From positions 62,001-126,000 of the forward strand of contig LUCM01010405.1 in NCBI GenBank assembly GCA_008360955.1: 64,000 bases of DNA, written 5' to 3'. This document shows, piece after piece, positions 23,024-36,790 of the stretch. This DNA comes from Fasciolopsis buskii (taxonomy: Eukaryota > Platyhelminthes > Trematoda > Plagiorchiida > Fasciolidae). Both the position numbers and the translations under genes were made by a program. The notes under the pieces were generated by a model, which saw only the letters and a list, made by a program, of their open reading frames with translations, had not been told where the DNA came from and searched no databases. Each line of letters starts with the position of its first letter. Position 1 is the first letter of the stretch.

Positions 23024-26000
23024 CATGTTACAGAATGGTCCACATAAAAGTGACCGCCGCCACTTAAAAAAAATATGCTCATAGAAATGCATGTGTGCAT
23101 GTATGCACAACGTGTGTGCAATCACGAATGTGAAACCATAGTACTGTTTGTAAGCGGTAGTCCTAGGTATCGCTTGTCCGATTATGACCACCATTTACAG
23201 ATGGGAAACGACGGAAATAGCAAAACAAATAAGCAAATGTGAAATGCGAATCGGTAAAGCAGCTCGAAGTTTGGTGGCAGCCTATTAGTCCTTTGCTGCA
23301 GAAAATCCTATAATAATTTTGGCTTTTCATCCGGTTTATGGTTTATCCAGCATGCATTCCAGTGGGAATGTTATTTATTACTGAGAGCAGGAGGACCAAT
23401 AACCAAAGGTCGAAAACGTCTTCAAAGAACATGGCGCCATCCCGGTCAGCAAAAGCGCCCCCAAATAGTCTGACGAGGACCGTTTTTAAAAGTTGCATTA
23501 TACTTCAGGGTTTTTGACAAACTTATTGCTAAAGTCATAAATTGAACATTTCTTGTATTTTTTCCACCGGAGGCTAAAACACAAAGAAAACTAAAGATTT
23601 CATTTCCTGACTAACGCAATTAGCATTTTTAAGAAATGCTATCAAATAACCCTTGGAATAGGCCGCAGCTGACTACTTCAATTATTGAAAATTTAAAACT
23701 TTTATACAATATAAAAGAATCTAGTCATTTGGAACTCCAAGGTTCTATCCGTAAGTGGTTTTCGTCTATCATTGCTCTGTATTTTTTCCACGAAACTACT
23801 CACATCAACACTGCACCGAGCAGCAGCAAGGCAGCACAAAGGTCATCCGAAAAACGACTGTTGAGTGTTGAGGAGAGAGGCTTTGGGTTAGTTGTTGTTT
23901 TCCGATTTCTGCATATAACGATATCAAGCGGCACAGGCGTCGTCGAAAGATAAAGTGTGGGAAATAAAGAAAGAATTGCTTTCATTGCTGAATATTATCC
24001 CAGATTCGCAATCACATCCCAACGAATGGGGTCTAACGGTGGGATATTTGTCCCAACTTGCAGATCTGAACGAAAAGCTGTGGAGCTCCACATATTACGA
24101 CTACGTAGGAAGTTGCACTTAAAAACCTGATAAGCTTTAGGTCTAAATTCCTGACAAACTTAAGGGCATCAACATTTGACGGCGGAACTAAGGATGTCCT
24201 TCTTCAGTTGATGACACCATCATTTCTTGGGCAGATGAGCGTGAAGTGAACCTATAGGCTTTGTCTGGTAAGAATTTTTGTGTGGCTTTTATCCTGTAGA
24301 TGTTTTATGCAGCATAGGCTACTCGGGGAATCTGTACAAACAGTCGAAAAAAAAGCATACAGGTACGCCGCTCACAAGGACATGAGAAACTCAAGAAGTA
24401 TTGGTACTTAATGTTCCATGACGGTCAGCTGTTAGCTGCCCCCAACGAAATCTTTATTAATGAATGAGATATATATGTGTCTGAAGTGGAACTATTTTGA
24501 CATGCACATCTGTAGACGTTGATACATACATATATATGTGCCTCGCGGTTTCATTTATGCAGTCATATGTAACCCGAAAATACGCACATTGCAGATTGTA
24601 ACCCGTTTCATGTGAGCTTATGTTTTAGATACCACTCACCAGTCTACTCATCTTTACAGTTACATCACTTTATATTGGTAACATAAAAGTCTTGCGTTAT
24701 AACAGAGAATCAACAATGTAATTTTCTGTTTTCTTTTCAGATGGACAAAATATTGCCGGGAAATTCTTCCACTAAGTCTCATTAACTAAAGAACCTGGAG
24801 CCAAGCAAATTCTCTATTGTGCAAATTTGTTTCTAAATCCATTAATGAAAGATGTACATATGACACGAATTCCATTTTGTTCCTGGCGGTTCCAGTTATG
24901 TTTGTAGCGCACCGCAAAATATGTCAATGCACTTTGTACCATTGCAGCATCTATCAATTCGTGGAATTTAAGTTCATTTTAAGCCATTCATAAAGGCAAG
25001 CAGATTAGTCGCGCACTGCGACCACGAAATCCGAGATCGGCCTCAGTTACAGATATAGCCTTTAGGCGAATCATAAAAACGACCCACAACGGTTCACGTT
25101 TCAAAGCAGAAAATCTAGGGTTGTTTTGGGGCGGCTGAGCTAACTGGGATATCGTTCTCCCCAAAACATTTGCAATATGCAGTTTATAGTTCTTCACTAA
25201 CAAATTACCTATCTGTCTATTTATCGGTTACCAACTGCTCAGGCATTTGAGTTGTTTGAATAATAATGAGTAATAGGCTGACATTTTTTTCTGTCATCTA
25301 GAGAAATGGTAAATTTATTAAAAATAAGGTGTCTTAAACCTTCTGCATCGTCATCTATGTCCGACTAATTTTTCACCTTGCATTACAGAGAAAAAGTGCA
25401 CACTGGAACATTTCGATGGATGGCACATTAACGACGGTCATTTCCGCGGCAAACTTTAAGTAAACTTTGTAAATACGGATGGTATTGGCATTTACCCAGT
25501 GTGGAGTTCCGCCGTAAACTTAATCAGCCCAAGCAGCACACCTTGCGTCAAATCGGACCCAAAGAGCCCTTATAGTGGCACTTTTTTACCCCTTCCTAAG
25601 ATAAGTTAAAACGAGTTCAGATATGCGTGCATCAGCATAATAAAAATTTATGCACTTGGACTTTCATGACATTAAAAATCTACACGTTGTTATCTGAAGT
25701 TATTTGAAAAAATATTCTACTCGACGTTTTTTCTTCATGCGAGTGACTGGTAGCTTCAATTTAATTTTTCAGTCATTTCACTTATTGTGTTTTCCAAGAG
25801 AGCTATATGTTTTGGCTGTCCCTGGCTTTCGTTGAGATTTTTGTTTTCGAACTTCTGTTTGAAAGAGTTTCTTTTTTGCGACCATTGAAAATCAAACTGA
25901 AGGTTAGTTTGTCGATCAGCATGGTGCATGCATTATTCCTGAGGTTTATGTCGCGGATTCATCCGCAAGTATTTGTTGTTTTCACCCTAGAATACCTATA

Positions 26001-26239
26001 AGGCTGCCTTGGTAGATTATTCGAGGTGAGTCACAAACTACTCCGTGGAGCCGGAAACGAGAACGTGCTCAGGTGCTTTGAGTTACCTGTCTTTGGCCCT
26101 GTCAGGTGTGGCAAAAATGTTGGTGATGACGAGATGTGCATAATTTGTGTAGTGGTATCAGGCATGATGATCTGTCTTGCAGATCCCTTTGCCAGTCCAC
26201 GTCGTGTTTAAGATTTTCAGGATGAATCTGCTAACACCG

Positions 26240-26410
26240 TTAGTTTTGTACTGTATTTGGCCATCAGGAAAGACGTAATCAAACGTATGCTGATCTGTTA
26301 CAGCATTTGTACTGCAGTTTTGCAAAGTACCGATTTTATTACTACCGGGGATTTTAATTGTTCCTATTCTAATGAAACTGCATCAATCTATGGTAAAATT
26401 CCCCTCTGTT
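26240..26410 (+). pseudogene. LINE endonuclease trace (GDFN segment)
   Basis: One frame gives RRNQTYADLLQHLY (about 26,270-26,312). After a shift the next frame gives VLQSTDFITTGDFNCSYSNE (about 26,316-26,375). This is the pattern of the helix plus beta-strand that carries the catalytic GDFN in CR1/L2-like LINE endonucleases, spaced correctly. Nothing else of the element could be traced with confidence on either side, so it is a small, old fragment or a lucky match. Confidence 0.35.
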
Positions 26411-29400
26411 TTTAAGCGATTCGCATTACCATTGAACATGGTGAATGAGACACCGTCAAGCAGTGGACACGGAAGAAAGTTTCGTTTCAACCACTAAATA
26501 TCGATAGCTGGGCTGTTGTTTCAAACATCCCAGCTGTGAAGCATTTTTCAAGGACCATAGCTTGTAGAGCTACAATCTGCATGCACGTTCTTTTGCATAG
26601 TGCTAGGATCACGTCAGAGGAATTTAGACGAGTGCTATCTGATTTTCAGGTTGATCAACGCGCAGTCTCCTGCCCCCCTCGCCAGACACTAAACGTATAC
26701 TCCGGGGTGAAGTGCATGCACGCGTTGAATTCCAAAGAATGCTCCTCAATTGTGGACCAGTAAGCCGAACTCTTGCTTGAAGATCCAGCTGCACATTGAT
26801 GGCGTGCCAACATTCCGCCGGTCTATTCTTGGTCGAATAGTGTATCCGACGTCCAATTTATTGCACCCAGATGTTAACTGTGGCTTTCACAGGCCTCAGG
26901 ACATCCACAATGTCCTTGGTGAACTAGTGATTGACTTTCCTAGCGGAAGAATCAATAAGCAGTCAAGGAGGATGGAACAGATGTGTAAAACATTTCCACT
27001 TGTTTTGATGAATGAGCCCACATCTGCCAAAAAGCGACAGCGGCCGCAAATGCAAGGATGTACTCTGGTGATTCATGTCTTCAGTGACTACTCCAGACCA
27101 CCAACAACCTAATAGGGTCCATGTACATTAGTTACCGGCCCCAGAATTGTGCAGCTAGGGTTTGCTAAAATTTAAGTATAAGTGACAACGTTTAGATCTC
27201 CCACGCCCAATACATCCATTCCATCGCCAGCGTTCTCGAAGCCAAGAGCATCTACTTCAACACACTCACTTAGTCCGGTATTTATAGTTGCGGAGTAAGT
27301 ACCGGTACTAGATCAGTACATAACTGTTTTTAGAAACACATCGCCTACGGACTCGGAAGGGAACATCGTGGCAACCCAATTTGCTCTACTGATGGATTCC
27401 ATCGCCAAAACTCTCAGACAGATTCGGAAAGTGTATCGAACAGCGCGCCAAAAAAGTGCTTAGGCAATTGGCAATCGCGGATATCCTCACGCAGTTGAAG
27501 TGGAAAATGGTGCATGGCAAAACACTTCTTCGGGGCACACGGCTACACACCGTCATGGCCGGTAGGCATGTCATTATAGAAAAACATGTTTTCAGATGCC
27601 GTTTGCTGAAACACGTATCCCAACAGTACACAACGCATCGGAGAAACAGCTGATGCGTTGTCAACGCCGCGCGAAACCGAACAGAAAACCAGTCTTCAGA
27701 GAGACGTTTCGCTTGGTATGGGACAACGAGAACAAATTGAGTCCTCCATGATGCATGCATCAATAAGTATTCTCAGCCAGAACTGGTTTTTTTATTAACC
27801 TTAAGGGTTACATATCTAGGTCAACACTTTTTTGGCATTACCCAAATTGAAAATATTACGTTAATCATCCGTTTAAGTTTAATTACAACTTAGTTTTCAA
27901 CGAGCGGGGGGAATCATAAAATGCATTTATTTGTTTCAGATGAGCAAGGATCTGAGCAATATTTTTCTAATTACAGAGATACCAAAAGTATGCAATTACC
28001 ATTTAATGCAACTTTTCATATATTTCAGGTTTCCATGTCGCTATCAACATGTCGGCATTAGCCATGGATACTGCCATTCATCATTATCGTACACATACGG
28101 TAAACATGGTTATTATCTAAACCTTTGCCGGCGGGAGTGATGAAAGTAGCCGCGTTGGAATTAGTGATATTGCACAGTGCGTTATGCATGACAATTATGC
28201 GGAACTAACCTTAATCGGTGGAACGATTGCAAAAATTAATGGCAAGGCTCAGAAAGTTCATTGGACAAAAAACGGTGGCACCCAAGATGTAGACACTTGG
28301 TCCCGGAATGGATGCCAAAGTTGACAAATTAGTCGCCAAATTGCCTTCAAGGTGGACGGAATGGTTCTCAAGTTGCTTCAATGGGGAATAACTTCGTTCC
28401 TACGAGAACGATTTGGGAACTATTTCATCCACTTTGGGGACTAAATTCGAACCATTAGGGGACTGTTTTTTTGTTTCTGTGTAAGTAGTGCGCCGATGAC
28501 CACCATAAAACTAAAAGCGTTGACTTCGGATGCATTTACGGTAGATGAGGTTATTTCAAATTTTGTCGTTGGCCAATGCCAGAGGCGAACGAGACAAATT
28601 GCACTGCTAGCTCAATCTGTGCATTTCGCTGTACAGAATGTGAGTAAGTGCCAACTTCCTGCCTATGTTTTGCAGCAAACATGTGATTGACCCACGAAAT
28701 TTTCGTCCACCATTGAGAATTCAGTGCGCAACTGCTACCTTTGGTGAACGCTGGAAATGTCATTGCGTACGTGGCCGATCCTGTATCCGTAGTACATAAG
28801 TGCACAAAAGAGATGTACACACAACCCATCAGAATCGCCAGTGACGTGAATCGAACTAAAGAAGCGGTACGGTACTGGGGTACGCACGTGTGATAGCTGT
28901 CATGGGGACAACTAAAATCAGGTTCATAAATTCATCTGGGCTCAGTTGACTACTGGTTACAGTCAGCAGCCAAATTTAGCTTCGTGACTGCGCAACAACG
29001 GGAATATGCCATTATAGGAATAATTTACTGCACTACATATGATTGTCAATTTAATTGAAATTTACAACAACATGCAAGATTACATTTCATAAATTTCACC
29101 AGTAACTGAAGAACATATGTGAAGCGATCCCGATGTTCGCCGTGAGATATGGAAGTCTGGCGAATCAATGACAACCTTTGTAAATGCATGGCAGATTACG
29201 TAAAAATAGAAATAATGTTCATTAATTTTCTCTTATCTTGTAAGCATGAAAGTACGTTTTCCTTGCTCCATTAAAGATTTGTGGTCTTCTAGTGCGGTCC
29301 GTGGCTGAATCATTGAAATGGTATTCCACATTACAAATTGCCGGTCGGTATGATTTCCGTCGGAAAACACCTTGGTGTTTCGTTGATGAATATATCTACT

Positions 29401-32400
29401 CTTATTTCACATTGTAAATGCGATAATTATATATAATAATGCCGGTTGCATTTAGTGGAGAATTTTGCGACGTCAGAGTGGTCACCTTTCAGTCCCCCGA
29501 CGAAAAAGAAAACGGAAACACTGAGAATTGTTAAACATGGTTCTAAGGTAGCAGAGTCTCTTTGCCTACCCGTGCTAAAATATGGCTGTATGTCTGCAGT
29601 GTAAACACGAGTTGAAAGGTTGCTTCACACTGTCTTTATGATCCAGTGGTGATTGCCAAACTATATACCCACGGATGAACACCAGTTAAGTTCATTAGCA
29701 AGTGCACTATATCATGTCACACGTAATGTATGGCACAGCATACTGAAAAATGAACCGATTAATTTGGCGCTGTCATAAATTAATCATGACTGTGCAATAT
29801 ATAGTTTATCTATTCCATGAGAACCCTAGCCGGAATAATGCTTATGGTGAATGTGCCATTGTGGATCGGCCTATTTAATCGTCGTGAATTAAATAATCCT
29901 TGCCTTTCATTTCTTTTATATATTGTATGCAACAGCTTGCCGCAATTATCGTTATTATTCCCGTTAGAAAGGGACAGTTAAAATCCGCATAAAAATTCCT
30001 TAATTCTGCGGCGCATCACTGATTTCTTCCTAGGAAACAAATTAGACTAATTTAAGTCATTCTGTTTTACAATATATAAACGTTAAGGGTTCCACCTCTT
30101 CTTACACAGAATTGCCTGTGTGTAATTATTTGAAAACTACTTAATATGTAACAATACTGCAGCCTCAAACATTTAACCTTGTCCATGTATTTTTGTTTCT
30201 TTTTTATGGTTTCTTGATGAAGTTCAGTTAATCGGTCTAAAAGGAATACGTACGCATGTATGTGCAAAATTGATTTTAAAATTATTTCAAAGCCCGTGTT
30301 CCACTTTGTGTTTTTTCTAATCTCTTAACAATGTGTTTGGAACATGTGCACCAACCTCAAACAGTAAGTGAACGTTCTGTTTTTCATTTGCGAGGAGGCA
30401 ATTTAATAGGGTTTATGTGAAAAAATGAAATGCCGCTGGGTGAGAAGCCGTTGGTTTCTACAACAGTTCACACCAAGTTTTGGAAAACCAGGGCACCATT
30501 TGGTAAAATATTATCATTAACTAAAAGTAGTGGTGCAGTACTGGGGAACGGCCATTATCGTCGCTTCACCCGAGAACTGCATCTCCACATAATGTTTCCT
30601 GAACAGCTAATAAAACTCTGCTAGATCTACGCCGTCTGTGGTATCCATTATAGAAGAAACTAATGTTAATGGCATACTCTTGGATTTAAGAGCACGATGG
30701 TGTTGGCTAGGACCGCGCAGTAGTCATGGAAACACTCACTTTTTTAGGAGAATTGAAATAAGTACGCTCTTTTGGCAAGGATCGAGAGGTTGGAACAAAA
30801 GAAAAAGCAGAGAGCGCACAAGGTAATCCCTCCAAATGGAACTTCTCTCCGTTGGACTCGACATCAACCGCTAGTTTCTCCATGACTTTTCAAAACCCTA
30901 CAGTTACTAGGAGTAGAATAAAACAAATGAAAGATCCAGTCCCAGTCTCCGTCAGATTGCCAGACTTCCCGGCGGAAGGCCTGGTCGTTTATGTTCCTGC
31001 GCCGAAAGATTCTCTGACTGGACGAGGGCTCTACTAGAGGAAGTCCAGTCCTTCGCCAGCCGTATGGCCAAAGAAAATGAGGGGATGAGGATCAATACTG
31101 ACGTAATGAAGAGATGGAGATGAATCAAAAGCAGAATGGACGTCATCTGAGTTGGATAAGATGGTGGAAATTAGCAACTTTGAAGAGCCGAATGTGAAAC
31201 AGAGGGAAACATTCAAGGTTGCACCAGAACGTTTAAGCGATGAAATTCTGTGACGAACTATAGCCAAAAATGACACGAATGTTCACTAAAATCTTGCGGC
31301 TGGGGGCGGATTGGATTTAGATTTGTGACGGGAAAAAACGACTTCGCGTAAATAATGCACTCAGCCCCCAAATAGCCGTGCCATGAATGGCCCCCCTGTT
31401 TTCTTCTCTTGATGCCGAACTTTTTGGATTTCTGTGGTCGTAGGGGTCTGGAAGAGAAGTGGTTTCAATTCATTCCAGATGCATTAATAACGGTATTCTA
31501 TCTGGTCGTAGTGGTTCTTGTAAGAGGCGGTATCCAAGGTGTTCAGTGGCGCGACTTGGTTTGTCTTTGGGTCAAATGGACTGGTAGTGGTGCACCGATC
31601 TGGATGGCAGCTTTCCAGTAGGAATAGATGACCAGAGCATAGGGTTCGATGGAGCTTTTGGCGGCAAAGACCACGTTGCATGTGCAATTTCCGATAGCCA
31701 TTGTAGGGGTACTGTGGTCAATGGCGAACCTGGAGAGGAAAGGGAGCGAGTCTGGAATTTGTTCCAGCTGTTGCTATTGTGAGTAAACAAAGTTGAGATA
31801 GCTTTAACGGTCAGTTTCTTACCCGCAATTCGAGCGTCAGACGACTGTCTTGAGATGCGAAGAAGGACTGAGTCTTGTGGTGAAAGCGAAGTATGCTACA
31901 AAATTTTCATCTGCCTATTGCCCTCGAAGTGCATAGTTCACTTAGTCCTAGGCTGCATGGTCCTTAGTCACATCACGTTTCTAAATCGCCTTTTGAAGTC
32001 TCCACAGAAGTCGGTTGCATTGGTCTGGTAGGATGGATGGCGCGGGTTAAGAAACAAATTCACCATTCGTTTTGTTTGTGGAACTTGTCTGGCTAAGAGG
32101 CCCGCTGTATGTGCAAAGCGGGTCCAATTAAAACTGTTTGTGTTTTTGAACTACCGTCGATGGTTCGACGTCGGATGGCCAGAAAAGGGCACTGATTAAA
32201 TGATTCATGCATGGCAGAGCGGACCGGATGCTAGGAAAGGATTTGCCACACGAAATCACAACGAGGTGGGAGGAGTGAGGCGCGAGAATGCTAGGATCAG
32301 TATTTTCTGTCTAAACAGGATAAGAGCAACCATCAGCATACCTGGCCAGTGTGCACTTGGAGGACTGGAGCAAATTGAAAACTAGAAGAGTGGGCGGTGA

Positions 32401-33526
32401 AGCATAAGTAGGCAGTCCTATACGCCACCTTTTTTGACCAACTCACAACGCAGGCAGATGATTATCTACCTGAAAGTCGGGGCGAGGTTTCCTCGTTTGC
32501 AAGGTCAGGCTTGGCCTGATGGCGTACATATCCACTGTAGAAGGTGGCCCACCACTTTGCAGCCCGGGTTTGCCTTTGCTGCTCGGTTCAAACCGAGCCG
32601 GAGTATTTTCTTCCTAACGGATGAATGGTTCAGCCCATACAGGTGGTTCCACGGTTCCTCCTTCGTGCCTTAATTTTTTAAGTTATAATATTTTGCAAAT
32701 GTTGGGGTGGTCTTTTTTCCCTACGTTCGGAGATACTGAAGTAAACATGCCGCATATCGCCTTGCTGCGGGATCTGCAACTTAAGGGGGAGACGCGATCT
32801 GACTTGGATGCAAGCTTGGGGTTGTGGTGATTAATGAACGGTGGAGAAATAGAGACACCATCTGACCTAAGGCTGGTTAATGATAAAGAAATTATGTGGT
32901 GGGGTGACCAGGGTGGTACTGGGACCAGGTTGCCAATATGACGCAAAGTTATTCATCTGTAGGCAGTTGGTAACTACTCAGGAGCACCACTATAGATTTT
33001 TGGACAGTTGTCATGGTCAGCATGTTCTGCGCTGCTGACATAGTACGGAGAATAGAACTGTAAATGAAGAGTTATGTAGGCTGATATGTTGAAAATAGAA
33101 GCAAATGTTAGATTACGACATAGCTTGCACTATTTTCGTTGATTTATATAATAATGATAATGGTTGATTCCTAGAAAACGCGGGGCGCCTAGACAGTGAA
33201 AAAATGAAGGAAACGGCAGTCTAGAAACTGTTCCACCTGAGGGGCAGTGGTGAGTGTCAAAGAAAGTGTAAATAGGCAAATAAAATGGCTGAGAATTATG
33301 GGAGGAGACATTTCCATATTATTATCACGTTCGCCAGTTAGGAAGCGTTGGGCCAAGGTAGATCCCCACTCAAAATCGTTACGACTATGCCATTTATCTA
33401 GCGATCAGCAATGGTTGATCCTCGGTTTTGTCCGTATTACGCTAGGTTCACTCGCACCCTTAGATAGAGTTTTATGGAGATCAGGGAATAATAGGTAATA
33501 GAAAATTGGGATGCATATTTAAAAAT
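26411..33526. other. No gene recognised (7.1 kb)
   Basis: Open frames of 60-125 codons on both strands, such as 26,750-27,112 (+) and 27,386-27,763 (-), have no recognisable family motif. The stretch 28-30.3 kb is notably AT-rich. Around 31,145-31,250 (+) a charged peptide (ELDKMVEISNFEEPNVKQRE) looks coding-like but is bounded by stops. The DNA just right of this region starts abruptly as element F. Confidence 0.4.
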
Positions 33527-34740
33527 CTACTCAAAGGCGCGCTCTTCCGAGATAAAGGTGTTAGTCAATTGAAGGAAATGTTGATTAAAAATCTCAATTA
33601 TATTATTTGGGGTTGTCAAAGACTCAGCATTATGCAAAACCAGGGAGTTCACTAAAGGCTTAAAATCATGGGGTCTTGAATTATTTAGATTCGAAAGTAC
33701 TAGGGGGTAAGTGTTATGCCTTAGCATCCTAGCTTCTTCTTTCCGAAGTAGAGATTCACCTAGGCGATGGATAGTGTCAGACAGATGGCGCACAAGAATA
33801 AATTTAGAAAAATTATAACACAATGAAACATCACGTTGCAAGTTAGTATATTTGACTTTCAGGGAGGTAAGTTGTGAAGTCTTGTTTCTGGTTATTATTT
33901 CTATAATGGTCAGTTTCGCGATGCAGCTGGCCATGTTGCGATAAAATTCATCTGCAGCCGTCTGTGGGTCAGTCGCTAGGACAAAGCTTCCCCAGTCAAG
34001 TTGGCGTACTAGAGAGGGAAAGTGCTGCCAGTTAAGATAGGGTGGACGAGTTGTGTCAATAGGATGGTTAGGGAGGGGAGTATGGACACGGATTCTACCG
34101 TGAGCTACCCTGTGATTGCTCCCTGGAAATTTATTTCCGATGTGAACCGAGATGTGGTGATCAGTATGTGTGAAGATGAGATCTAATATATTTTTATTTC
34201 TGGTGGGTGACGCTACGTGCTGTAGCCAACCCCCATGATGTAAATGGGAGACGAACGATGTTAGGCTTGGTGGAGCCGTAATCGTGGACCTGGTTACACC
34301 AGGGTGATTGAAGTCTTCGACAATGATTTTTGATGTTGATGGGAGGGATGCAAGGTATTCAAATGCGTCTGCTAAGAGGGGGAGCCCAATTTCAGTATGA
34401 GCTGGAGGGCGGTAAATACAGACACTATGGATAACACAAGACGACACCTTGATAGTGAGCCGTATCCACTCTTGAATCAGTTCGGGTGTAGGATGCGTAA
34501 GAGCGGAGACCGATAGGCCGCACCTTACAGTGACAAGGCAACCGCCCCATGGAAGTCATTTCTAGTACCTCTAACGGACTGGTATCCCGCAAGAGAAGTA
34601 ACACGGTTATTGCCCAAGACTCAGCGATGAAGCTTATATCCGGGTTGGAAGACGCAGCAAAGCTTTTTAAGTGAATGAATTTATTAAGGACATGACGACA
34701 GTTAATTAGCGCGAAAGAGAAGGGTATGTTGCCGTCGAGG
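33527..34740 (-). pseudogene. Element F: ORF2 endonuclease plus connector (306-codon open frame)
   Basis: The 5' part, in another frame near 34,720-34,610, gives INCRHVLNKFIHLKSFAASS and ISFIAESW, the N-terminal endonuclease strand and catalytic Glu region. From 34,447 a single frame stays open for 306 codons. It holds VCIYRPP (residues 9-15), the active-site strand IIVEDFNHPG (catalytic G-D-F-N changed to E-D-F-N, residues 44-47), HHGGWLQHVASPTRNKNILDL (residues 70-90; CR1 hallmark) and FPGSNHRVAH. In the last, the catalytic SDH reads SNH at residues 110-112. The connector follows to the truncation point. Loss of the SDH Asp would disable nicking. The length of the frame suggests a fairly recent copy. 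Confidence 0.85.
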
Positions 34741-35499
34741 CGGGGTGAGTGGTGGGGTCGCAAAGTAAAATAGACGGTGCGTGGATTCCATAATAATAGA
34801 AATAAATGGATAAGCACATGGTATTAATTCTACTTTAGTGGACTTTGAATGAGGTACGCTGAAGAAGGTGAAGGCGAGGAACATCGAGGACATATAACGT
34901 GCTCCATTACATTGGTGTGGGATAACCCGAAGTACTGAGGCGACCGGTGTGGAGGGAGGCAGAAATGGAGTGAGTTTAGATAGGAATAAGGAGGTGGCAG
35001 TGGTGGTCCGGGAGGGAGGAGGAACAGGGAATTTTCTGGCCGGTTAGGTAAGGGCAAAGAAGAGACATTAGTGGGATTGGATACAGTCCTTGCCTTTGGG
35101 CCGAGGCGCTGGTAAGTGGAAGTTGGTTTTAGTACCAACATAACGGTGGAGTTATGCTCAATGGAGGCGATAGACAACTGTACTGGGAAATCTGACGCCA
35201 CAGCGAAGGCCTTTGGCAAAGAACAGCTAATGCACTGCTAGATCCTTTAATTCTGCCATGCGAGTCCGTGGTTTTCTTCCGGCTTGGAAATCCTCTCGGC
35301 AATTACTCTTCGGACCCCGGGAAATGAGAGACATGCAGTGGAATATTGGTGCGGTTAGGGCTAGGCAGTCTAGACACCAAGTTGATGGGGCTGACAAAAA
35401 GATCAAATAGGGAGGGATTGGAGTAGTTTTGTCGCTGGACCTGTAACGACGGCGATAAGGGTTGCTTTTTGAGGGTGCAAGCGTAGGTTTACTATCAGT

Positions 35500-36170
35500 G
35501 ACTGGTGTTTTAATGATCTGGATGGGACGAGTTTAGATTGGCGCTAGACTTTTTAGCTTCGCAAGGAGAGGAAAGATTATTATGGCCCACCAAGAAAGTT
35601 GTAGGAGAGGGGTTTTTATGGAGACGTTTCCGGGCGAACAGTGCTAAAGGAGATGGTGATGGGCTGTCAAAGTCAGTATTTGCCTGTGACCGTGGTGGGG
35701 CGCAAGGACTGTTCTGGATACCAAGCTCCTGGCCATGCCGGGTAGTTTGGGGGAATTTACGTTTGCCGGAACCGTTTTGGGTTCTCATTTGCACGCATTC
35801 TGAGGCTGTCCCTTTGAATAGGATTTTGTCCGGGAACATTTTAATGGACTTGAATGAGGCAGTTCAGGCTATCTTAGATTCACTCCTAGAAAACTGCTCT
35901 TCAGCAGCGGGGCTAAGCAACTGAAACAATACTGGGCATGATACGCTTGACATTCGTTTACGTAGCCTTAAACAGTGGCATGGGTGTCCCGTCATTTTGC
36001 AGGCACAGAGGACGGTGGAATGCAGTCAGGAACATCAAAAACCACGGCTTTAGGCGATCTTAGGTTTTGCTGCCTAATTTCTGAGTATATTGAATCGGTA
36101 GCCCAACAGACAGTAGCAAGATGTTTGCGTATTGGGCTTTCGGGTATTTTGTTGCGTAGGTGAGAGAAAG
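35500..36170 (-). pseudogene. Element F: ORF1 (RNA-binding protein) remains
   Basis: On the minus strand near 36,090-36,000 the peptide EIRQQNLRSPKAVVFDVPDC lies at the position of the conserved (I/V)VF(N/D)(I/V)PD strand that begins the RRM-like fold of CR1-type ORF1 proteins. The same strand is seen in element E (VIVFNIPDHVP). A downstream segment near 35,900-35,810 (FSRSESKIA, then KSIKMFPDK) matches the second half of that fold in element E (MKKQSVIA...FKNIKITIDK). A proline/serine-rich frame follows (35,839-35,510). ORF1p coats the LINE RNA. Frameshifts and a stop at the end of the first strand break the protein. Confidence 0.65.
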
Positions 36171-36562
36171 CATATATGTAATAACTGGTTCTACCAGTAA
36201 AATTTTGTTGCTTATTTCGTGAATCGTTTGCCTTAATTTTCGTGCTTAATTATTTTTCTCCACGAAGACGTCGGTGACACTTACATTGCACGCGGGAGGC
36301 CGGCGGATGGGTTTTGGGGTGTGAACGCGGTGCGTCTATCACCCATGATCCTGGTTAGGGTAGGCCTAGAGAGGGCCATTTTTGCAAAGTAGGACGATGT
36401 GTATAGCTGTTTAACTGTGTAATAAAATGCACCTGGGGTGACTATAGTTGTGTCAAATTGTAGAGTGGAAACTGGGCGAGGGACTTTGATCGATTTACTA
36501 AGGCCGTGTCTAAACTGAGACTGCACAAACACTAGTATAGCAACGATCGAAGGTTATTCAAA

Positions 36563-36790
36563 ATGTGGCCGATAGAAAAACAATTCGATAAATCATGTGG
36601 CGAACGGTTTTATCTACGTCAAAATTGCGTTTTCAGGCAAAACATAATTAATAGAGACTATAAAACTAAGTTAATTCCGACGGCCGCTACTAAGGATGGT
36701 CGGAAACTGCGGAAATTCGACGATACGGAAAAACTATTCACCAGTCTGTGTCGCGTTGATTTTGAGCGACTGAAGAGCGTCGATAATTGA
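36563..36790 (+). CDS. Unrecognised 75-codon frame
   Basis: A short frame rich in charged residues (for example KDGRKLRKFDDTEKLFTSL, then RVDFERLKSVDN and stop). A GTTTTCAG|G acceptor lies inside it near 36,637. No family is recognised. Composition looks coding-like, but the length is within chance. It sits between elements F and D. Could be an exon, an ORF1-type fragment or noise. Confidence 0.18.
   Translation: MWPIEKQFDKSCGERFYLRQNCVFRQNIINRDYKTKLIPTAATKDGRKLRKFDDTEKLFTSLCRVDFERLKSVDN

Larger units (their letters stand above)
16531..26239. other. AT-rich region without recognised genes (9.7 kb)
   Basis: No transposon domain or gene could be defended. Frames up to 131 codons occur (18,396-18,791, +) but show no motif. 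AT-richness rises toward 22-26 kb. Simple repeats inside are listed separately. A faint Gypsy gag-like phrase near 18,110-18,220 was not strong enough to annotate. Confidence 0.45.
33527..36170 (-). mobile_element. CR1-like LINE lacking its RT (element F)
   Basis: Minus strand, 5' to 3': ORF1 RNA-binding region (36,170-35,500), proline-rich linker (35,500-34,830), ORF2 endonuclease and following connector (34,740-33,527). The connector stops abruptly at 33,527, just where the reverse transcriptase should begin; the DNA beyond is unrelated. LINE copies are usually truncated at the 5' end, so loss of the 3' half points to a later deletion, a rearrangement or an assembly join. The parts present are less broken than in other elements here. 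Confidence 0.8.

Noticed and set aside
30748..30822. Possible exon with coiled-coil peptide (LLARIERLEQKKKQ) and a GTAATC donor
   Set aside because: The frame carries a TGA between the acceptor and the coiled-coil part, so the exon would not be open.
35538..35924. 128-codon frame on the plus strand
   Set aside because: Antisense to CR1 element F ORF1/linker.
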